DNA of 64,000 nt. It comes from Sarcocystis neurona (taxonomy: Eukaryota > Apicomplexa > Conoidasida > Eucoccidiorida > Sarcocystidae). The translations under genes and the position numbers were made by a program. The notes under the pieces are model-generated. The model was not told where the DNA came from, did not search any database, and worked only from the letters and a program-made list of their open reading frames with translations. Position 1 is the first letter of the stretch, and every line of letters starts with the position of its first letter. Positions 58,590 to 64,000 of the stretch are shown here, piece by piece. The stretch covers positions 2,190,255 to 2,254,254 of the forward strand of contig KL647300.1 in the NCBI GenBank assembly GCA_000727475.1. Direction: 5' to 3'.

Positions 58590-59570
58590 AGAGAGACAAG
58601 GGGAGACCGAGACAGTGAAGCGCGAGGAGAGAAAAGAGAAGCAAAAGAGAAGAGAAAAAGAAGCGAGACGCGATAGAAGAGAGACACATGAGAGACGAGA
58701 CACAGAGAAGAGATAGGAGACGGAGGAGGAGACGGCGAGGAGAGACGGAACAGGGAGACGAGGCAGAGACAAGAGAATGAGACAAGAGAGAAGAGACAGA
58801 GGGGGAGGAGACAGAGAAGAGAGACGGGAGAGGGAGACGAGACACGGGACAGGAGATAGAGGAGGGGGGAGGAGACAGAGAAGAGAGGCAGAGACAGGGA
58901 GAAGAGACAGAAGGGGGAGGAGGAGACGGCGAGGGGAGACGGGACAGAGAGACGAGACAAGAAGAGAGAGCCGAGGGAGGAGGAGACAGCGAGGAGGGAC
59001 AGGACAGGGAGACGAGACAGAGACATAGAGGAGAGGCGGAGACACACAGAGAGAGACGAGACAGGGAGAAGAGACAGCAGAGGGAGGAGGAGACAGCGGG
59101 GAGAGACAGGACAGGGAGGCGAGACAAGAGAGGAGACAGCGAGAAGAGACAGACGAGGAGACAGCGAGGAGGGACAGGACAGAAGAGAGACAGAGAGAAG
59201 AGACAGAAGGGGAAGGAGGAGACAGCGAGGGGAGAGGAGAGACAGAGACGGAGGAGAGGGGCAGAGACAAGAGAGTGAGACGAGACAGGAGAGAAGAGAC
59301 AGAACGGGGAGGAGACAGCGAAGGGAGACGGGACGGAGAGACGAGACAGGAGAGAACAGAGACATGCGAGACGAGACAGAGAGAGGAGATATAGGAGGGG
59401 GAGGAGACATCGAGGGGACACAGAAGTGGGGGGGGAGACAGGACAGAGAAGAGAGACACAGACAAGAGAAAGAGACGAGACAGGGAGAAGAGACAGCAGA
59501 GGGGGGAGGAGACAGCGAGGGGAGACGGGACAGAAGAGAGACGGAGACAAGAGAATGAAGGCGAGAGAGA
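58590..59570 (+). repeat. Purine-rich GAGACA/GGAGGAGAC satellite, about 1 kb
   Basis: Nearly one kilobase of GAGACAGAGAAGAG and GGAGGAGACAGCGAGG-like units in irregular order with very few T. The complement gives three very long Ser/Leu/Pro/Val frames on the minus strand, which are by-products of the repeat. Confidence 0.9.
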
Positions 59571-59944
59571 GGGAAGCAGCGTTTTGTGACAGTCTGCTGT
59601 GAGACTTTGCTGATCGGTAGAGTCGACCTGCTCTGCGCCCCTCTCTGACCCGGGGCCCGCAGAAGCAGCAGCAGCAGCATATTATTCGTGTGGCTGGTCA
59701 TGCCGATACCACCCCACCAGACGGCTGCCCCGTTCTCTTGTCTCTGTTCTTCCATCCACACACGGCCACCACGTCATCTAGAACTGGGGATATCCACTAC
59801 CACACACATACATATCTACATGCATATACAGATATACAGATGTAGATATATACACGCATATACTACAGTATTCAAGACATATAGTAGGAGTTATACACAT
59901 ATGCATATACATGTATAGACCCCACACTCTACAGCACCCCACCA

Positions 59945-60046
59945 ACATCTCAGCAGAAGAATCTTGAAGACAATCTCTTCTGCGACAGCACCTTGTTGGT
60001 GCTTGTATACTGATACATCGGGTACTTCAGTTTTGAGCAAATAAAT
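59945..60046 (-). CDS. Possible short exon
   Basis: After an AG at 60048-60047 the minus strand reads about 34 codons of well-mixed protein-like sequence rich in Val, Ile, Leu and Glu. The region before the AG is purine-rich, so the acceptor is weak. The plus strand carries AATAAA here. Confidence 0.2.
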
Positions 60047-60335
60047 CTACGGGCGTCTCCCTCTCTCTCTCTGTTTCCCCTGGCCTCTCTATCTTTCGTC
60101 CCCGCTCTCTCTGTCTCTCCCTCCGTATGTACATATATATATGTGCAATGTATTGGACACAAATACACGACCACATCACATACGCTAGATATAAATAGAT
60201 GTATACGTAGATATGTGTCTTGCTGGGGTGACCTTACGTATAGCTCGAAAATGTAAGTTTTTTAGGTGTGCGTGTGTGTGTGTGTCTCCCTGTCTCTGTC
60301 TCCCTGCCTCTGTCTGCGTACATCGGCGACCGCAG

Positions 60336-63300
60336 GTGCACGTAGCCGGAGGACGTCTGTGTACTTCTCTGGGAGGTGCAGACGAGTTACCTCATCTTCC
60401 GAGAAAAGAGGTAGAAGCTGCACGTCTTCACCTTGATTTTCTACTGCGAAGTGCCAAGCAGCGTCAGGTCGACGCAAGTCAGCTAACTGCTTATGTTGCT
60501 GCTGCTGGTGGGTGGGAGGGTGTTGATGGTGGTAGTGATGATGTAGCCTCTGCTGCCGCTGCTGCTGCGCGTGTTGGAGCCGGCACCAGTGCTGGGAACG
60601 GTCGGGGAAGTGACAAACCCCTTCCTCGCTGCTCGAGCTTCTTCTTCTTCTCCTGCCTTCTTCTTCCTCTTCTTTTCTTCCGTGAAGGAAAGAGCTGCTG
60701 GTGCCGTGCCACCTGCTGCGCTGTTGCTGCTGCAGGGGAATCGCCTCATTTCTTCGTCTTCTTGCGCTGCTGCTGCTGCTGTCGTACGGCGCTGCAAGAC
60801 TGAGGACTGCGCTGGCAGCAGCAGTGGCTGCAGCACACACAGCGTCATCGTCTGCTGCTTCTGCTTCTGCCCCTCCGCCTTCCGACGCCCGTAGAAGACT
60901 GCTGCTGGACCCGCTGCTGCCCACCCCACACGACCCCACGCCGTCTCGGCCACGTCCCCGCTTCCACAAACTGCGTCCCCACTTCCGCCGCAAGGCGACG
61001 GAACTTCCACCCTGTTGCTGCTGCAGCGGGTTCTTCATTCCTCCTGCTGTTCCTTCATCTTCTGCCGAGGACGCTGCTGCTGTTTCTTCTTCAGCAGCAC
61101 CTGCTTGCCCTGCTGCTGCTGTCCTGCCCTTTCCCCTTGCGCCTGCCGCTCCCTCGACAGCTGCTGCTCCTGCAGCAGCATGACAAGCAGCAAGAAGTCT
61201 TCGTCCCCTGCTGCCCCGTCGTCCACCCCCTCTTTCACTTTCTTCTCTTCCTCTTTCTCGTGCCATTGTTCTTTCTCCTCCTCCTCCTCTTTTTGCTGGT
61301 GCGGCGCTGCGGCTGCTGCTGTCTTCTCCCAACTCCAACAGACTGCTGCTGCTGCGGCTCCGGCTGCTCTGACCGCTGCTGCTGCTGTGGAATGGCTGCC
61401 GTTGCTGCGCCTGCTGCCGGCCTCTCCGCGACTGCGGCAAAGCAGGGCTTCGTGCGCGAGCAAACGCAGCAACCGCAGCAACTGCAGCTCCTTCTGCCTG
61501 CTGCTGCACTTCCTCGTCTGCTGCCAAAGGAACTTCTCCTGCCCCCCATTATCGCACATCACCGCGTAATAAAATACACATAAAACCACATACATATACA
61601 CACCTACATACATACATGTATGTATAAAATACATGCATGTATATGCCTGTATATATATGTCTGTATATATATTTATATACGTATATATGATATACATATA
61701 TATATATATATATATGTCGACGTATGTACATTTATATATACAACCACACAGACACACAGACATACATCTATTCACAAATAATATATACATGTGAAGACAT
61801 ATATACGTACAAGTGTGTGTAGCCAGCTACACACGGGAACGCTCGCACGCAGCCCTCTGCAGGCGAAGAGGCAACAGCCCTTCTGTTGCTGCTGCTGCTG
61901 GGGTTGCTGCGGAGATCTGCGACGCTACTCGTGTTGCGCATATATAAACACTTCCACACACGTGTATGAACAAGTACCTTCAACAGCAATCCGTACACAC
62001 ACATACTGTACACGCAATGGCCTCTGACTGACAGATCGACCTATCTATCAATATATCTATCTATCTATCTATATATATATTTATCACTCTATCTCTCTCT
62101 CTATACATATATCCACGGGCACGTACCTACAGACACCCTATGCACACATACAGACATAGGCGCACAGACCTAAACACTTGCGCTGTGAGCTGCATATACA
62201 CACGTAAAGACGTTGATATACGTCCTCAACACACGCAAAGACAGAAACATACAAATAAATAAATATATATATACATATATATATGTATATGTATGTGTAT
62301 GCTCATATATATGTTTATCTACATGTGAATATATGCGTATATGGGGTCCCCATATATACACGTAATGACGTTGAAATACGTCCTAAACGCACACAAAAAA
62401 GGAGGCCTATGAATATATATATATATATATATATGTGTATATACAGGCGCAGCAAATGATAAACTTCGTTGTGTGGCGAAGATATCTATATGGAAGGGAT
62501 AGCCGCATGGTAGCTCCATGGTAGCCAAGCAGTAAACAGGGGGTTCCTAAGCAGCGTCTTCTAGCAGTCACCGCGTCCCTTTCACCAACACATATACAAG
62601 TATACACACACACATAAATACTTGCGTGGAAGCGCATAAGTGAGTGAATTCATACATATATACGTGCACGTGTGTCCCCCGCCTTTAGTGCATATATATA
62701 TATATATATATTTCCCCCCTTTCCTTTGTGGAGCGCCCTTTTACGAGTACTTCTGTTTCAGAATACCTCCCCCTATAGGCATACCGTAGGCCACAGATAT
62801 ATATATATAGAGAGAGAGAGATAAAGACGGAGAGGTACGTGATATGTATGTATAGACACAGACATCGTAAATTATATACATACATATACAAATGTATATG
62901 TGCTTGCTACGCAGATGTAGATAAACACACGTGCATCTCACTACACCTATACATATATACCTATATATGTATACAGATGCCTATATATATATATGTACAT
63001 ATGTAGTCGTGTGTGTGAAGGCAGATCTTTCTTTGGCATTTGTAAGCCCCTGCAGGGAGGCGGTGTATCCACTTCCTGCCTGTGTCTCGCCGCATACACT
63101 GCAATGTTCGCATGCGTGTGCCATCCTCATCACAACATATATATATATATAGCCACATAAAGATGCAAGGCAGTGGACATACTCAGCTCTCACATCAAAG
63201 TATAGATATATATATGGATAACGTAGAGAGGCGCGCACTGCATACGTATATGTACGCATATATATGAGTCTATACTTTGCTGTGCCTTCGTAATCCAAGT

Positions 63301-63715
63301 ATGTGTATTTGGCACTGTTCTACAGAGTGAGAGAGAGGTCAAGCGCATCAACGTACGTAATCGTTATATGCGTCTACATATCTACATGCACCTACATAAA
63401 GGCAGTCTTCCTATATATATCTCTATATATATGTATCTGTATGTACACATACACATATATGTGCGTCAAGCGGAGGGTGAAAGCGGCTGGACAACGTACC
63501 AAATCCGAGTAGTCCCGCTGCGGCTGGGGATCTGTTCTCCCGTGTTGTCTGCAGTCGAAGTAAACCAGGACAGCAGCAGAGCAGCAGCAGCGGCGTCGTT
63601 GCAGCAGCAGCAGTACAGAGGAGCGGCTTTCGCAGAGAGAACGACGTTGCGTCGCTGCTTTCTCTTCTTTTTGGCGCGCAGTTCACTCCCCCCGCCAGCA
63701 CGCACGTCCACGTGA
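60336..63715 (+). CDS. Unrecognised protein, candidate exon chain
   Basis: Three + exons join in phase 0: 60336-60467 (acceptor CGGCGACCGCAG after a TCTCCCTG run; donor GTCGAC), 63326-63352 (acceptor GTTCTACAG; strong donor GTACGT; only nine codons) and 63476-63715 (weak acceptor GCGGAG; stop TGA). The first encodes a helical segment rich in Leu, Arg and Ala. The last begins with an aromatic and Val-rich segment (GWTTYQIRVV), then an Ala run and four Gln, then basic and hydrophobic residues. A CTG-rich block in the intron resembles those in NPL4. The last exon might instead end at a donor GTGACA just before its stop. Minus-strand frames overlap the first exon, so confidence is limited. No family is recognised. 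Confidence 0.38.
60480..61560. repeat. CTG-rich block (CAG on the minus strand)
   Basis: CTG, TTC and GCT triplets dominate about 1.1 kb, giving long open frames on both strands. The minus-strand frames have balanced charged residues and look more like protein than the Cys/Leu-rich plus frames. Confidence 0.75.
61035..61559 (-). CDS. Gln/Glu/Lys-rich ORF, 174 residues
   Basis: A complete ATG-to-TGA frame of 174 residues within a CAG-rich block. The N-terminal third is an amphipathic Leu/Arg helix with several cysteines, the middle is Ala-rich, and the last half is a Glu/Lys/Gln coiled-coil-like stretch. A second minus frame (61527-60262, no ATG at its start) is open across the same block, so the true frame is not certain. 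It could be a single-exon gene or part of a spliced one, possibly the missing 5' part of the UIM gene downstream on this strand. Confidence 0.42.
   Translation of the reverse strand: MCDNGGQEKFLWQQTRKCSSRQKELQLLRLLRLLAHEALLCRSRGEAGSRRSNGSHSTAAAAVRAAGAAAAAVCWSWEKTAAAAAPHQQKEEEEEKEQWHEKEEEKKVKEGVDDGAAGDEDFLLLVMLLQEQQLSRERQAQGERAGQQQQGKQVLLKKKQQQRPRQKMKEQQEE
61600..63325. other. Microsatellite-rich DNA, intergenic or intronic
   Basis: TA runs at 61690, 62075, 62265, 62415, 62695, 62795 and 63140. There is a CTG block at 61885-61905 and GATA/TATC units at 62045. No supported exon. Confidence 0.5.
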
Positions 63716-63819
63716 CAGCGCGGGAGAAGACATTTGCAGCGGGAAGGACACTGGCAGAAATTTTATGTACGTCGGTCAGACCGGCGTATAATGACTCTAC
63801 ACAACTATATACGTCGAGA

Positions 63820-63852
63820 CGTGGGTCCATATATATATATATATATATATAT
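63820..63852. repeat. TA microsatellite after the last exon
   Basis: A TA run followed by TGTGTATGTG in the final 300 bp. The rest of the window end is purine-rich and no gene is supported. Confidence 0.7.
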
Positions 63853-64000
63853 GTGTGTATGTGGAGAGACGGATTGAGAGACAGAGAGCGGGGTGGCAGT
63901 TTCGAAGGCCAGAGACACACACGAAGACGCACATACACAGAGGCACACGTATCAAACGTAAAGAAGGAATAGCCACACATGCTTTCCTAATATGCGTGTA

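Noticed and set aside
58420..59761. Three very long minus-strand frames (over 300 codons each) rich in Ser, Leu, Pro and Val.
   Set aside because: They are the complement of a T-poor purine satellite, which removes stop codons from all three frames.
60213..60803. The full 196-codon plus frame as a single exon.
   Set aside because: Only 60336-60467 looks like balanced protein; the ends are microsatellite or Cys/Leu runs from the CTG block.
1..64000. tRNA, rRNA, CRISPR arrays, bacterial operons, telomeric repeats and intact transposons.
   Set aside because: I found no cloverleaf with conserved box sequences, no rRNA core words, no regularly spaced repeats with unique spacers, no TTTAGGG arrays and no reverse transcriptase or transposase motifs. 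Detection by eye is limited, especially for RNA genes.

Overview
This is nuclear DNA of a eukaryote with intron-rich genes, most probably an eimeriid coccidian (Eimeria or a close relative). The reasons are: dense CAG/CTG trinucleotide arrays that become Gln, Ala and Ser runs where they fall in exons; introns packed with TA, TG and CA microsatellites; clear GT..AG introns of about 60 bp to several kb; and one gene, NPL4, that can be identified with confidence. The repeat-poor first ~16.5 kb followed by a repeat-rich remainder matches the two segment types known from Eimeria chromosomes. All exon models were made by eye from splice sites, reading phase and, for NPL4, knowledge of the family. 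No RNA evidence or database search was available.

Layout. From 1 to ~9.4 kb (+) lies a five- or six-exon gene for a large unrecognised protein whose splice phases all agree. From ~15.9 to 10.3 kb (-) lies a chain of short exons for one or two cysteine-containing unrecognised proteins. From 16.5 to 21.2 kb there are only scattered candidate + exons. From 26.2 to 22.0 kb (-) is a gene whose first exon encodes a Gln/Glu-rich predicted coiled coil. At 27.5-28.8 kb (-) are the 3' exons of another unrecognised gene.

From 34.3 to 52.0 kb (+) is a complete NPL4 gene: ten exons, 1,641 coding bases including the stop, 546 residues, spread over 17.7 kb. An assembly gap of 518 N lies in intron 4. NPL4 is the cofactor that with UFD1 links the CDC48/p97 ATPase to ubiquitylated substrates in ER-associated and nuclear protein degradation. 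Downstream on the opposite strand (57.5-56.1 kb) is the last exon of a protein with a ubiquitin-interacting motif and long Ala/Gln/Ser tracts. The last 10 kb hold a ~1 kb purine-rich satellite, one well-formed minus-strand ORF and a plus-strand exon chain.

The most notable points are the apparent loss of the NPL4 zinc-finger cysteines; complementary CTG and CAG arrays on the two sides of NPL4 exon 4; repeated use of CTG arrays just upstream of splice acceptors; an 18-bp perfect hairpin at 54.5 kb; and several unrecognised multi-exon genes. I saw no tRNA, rRNA, CRISPR array or intact mobile element, but RNA genes and eroded elements are hard to exclude by eye.
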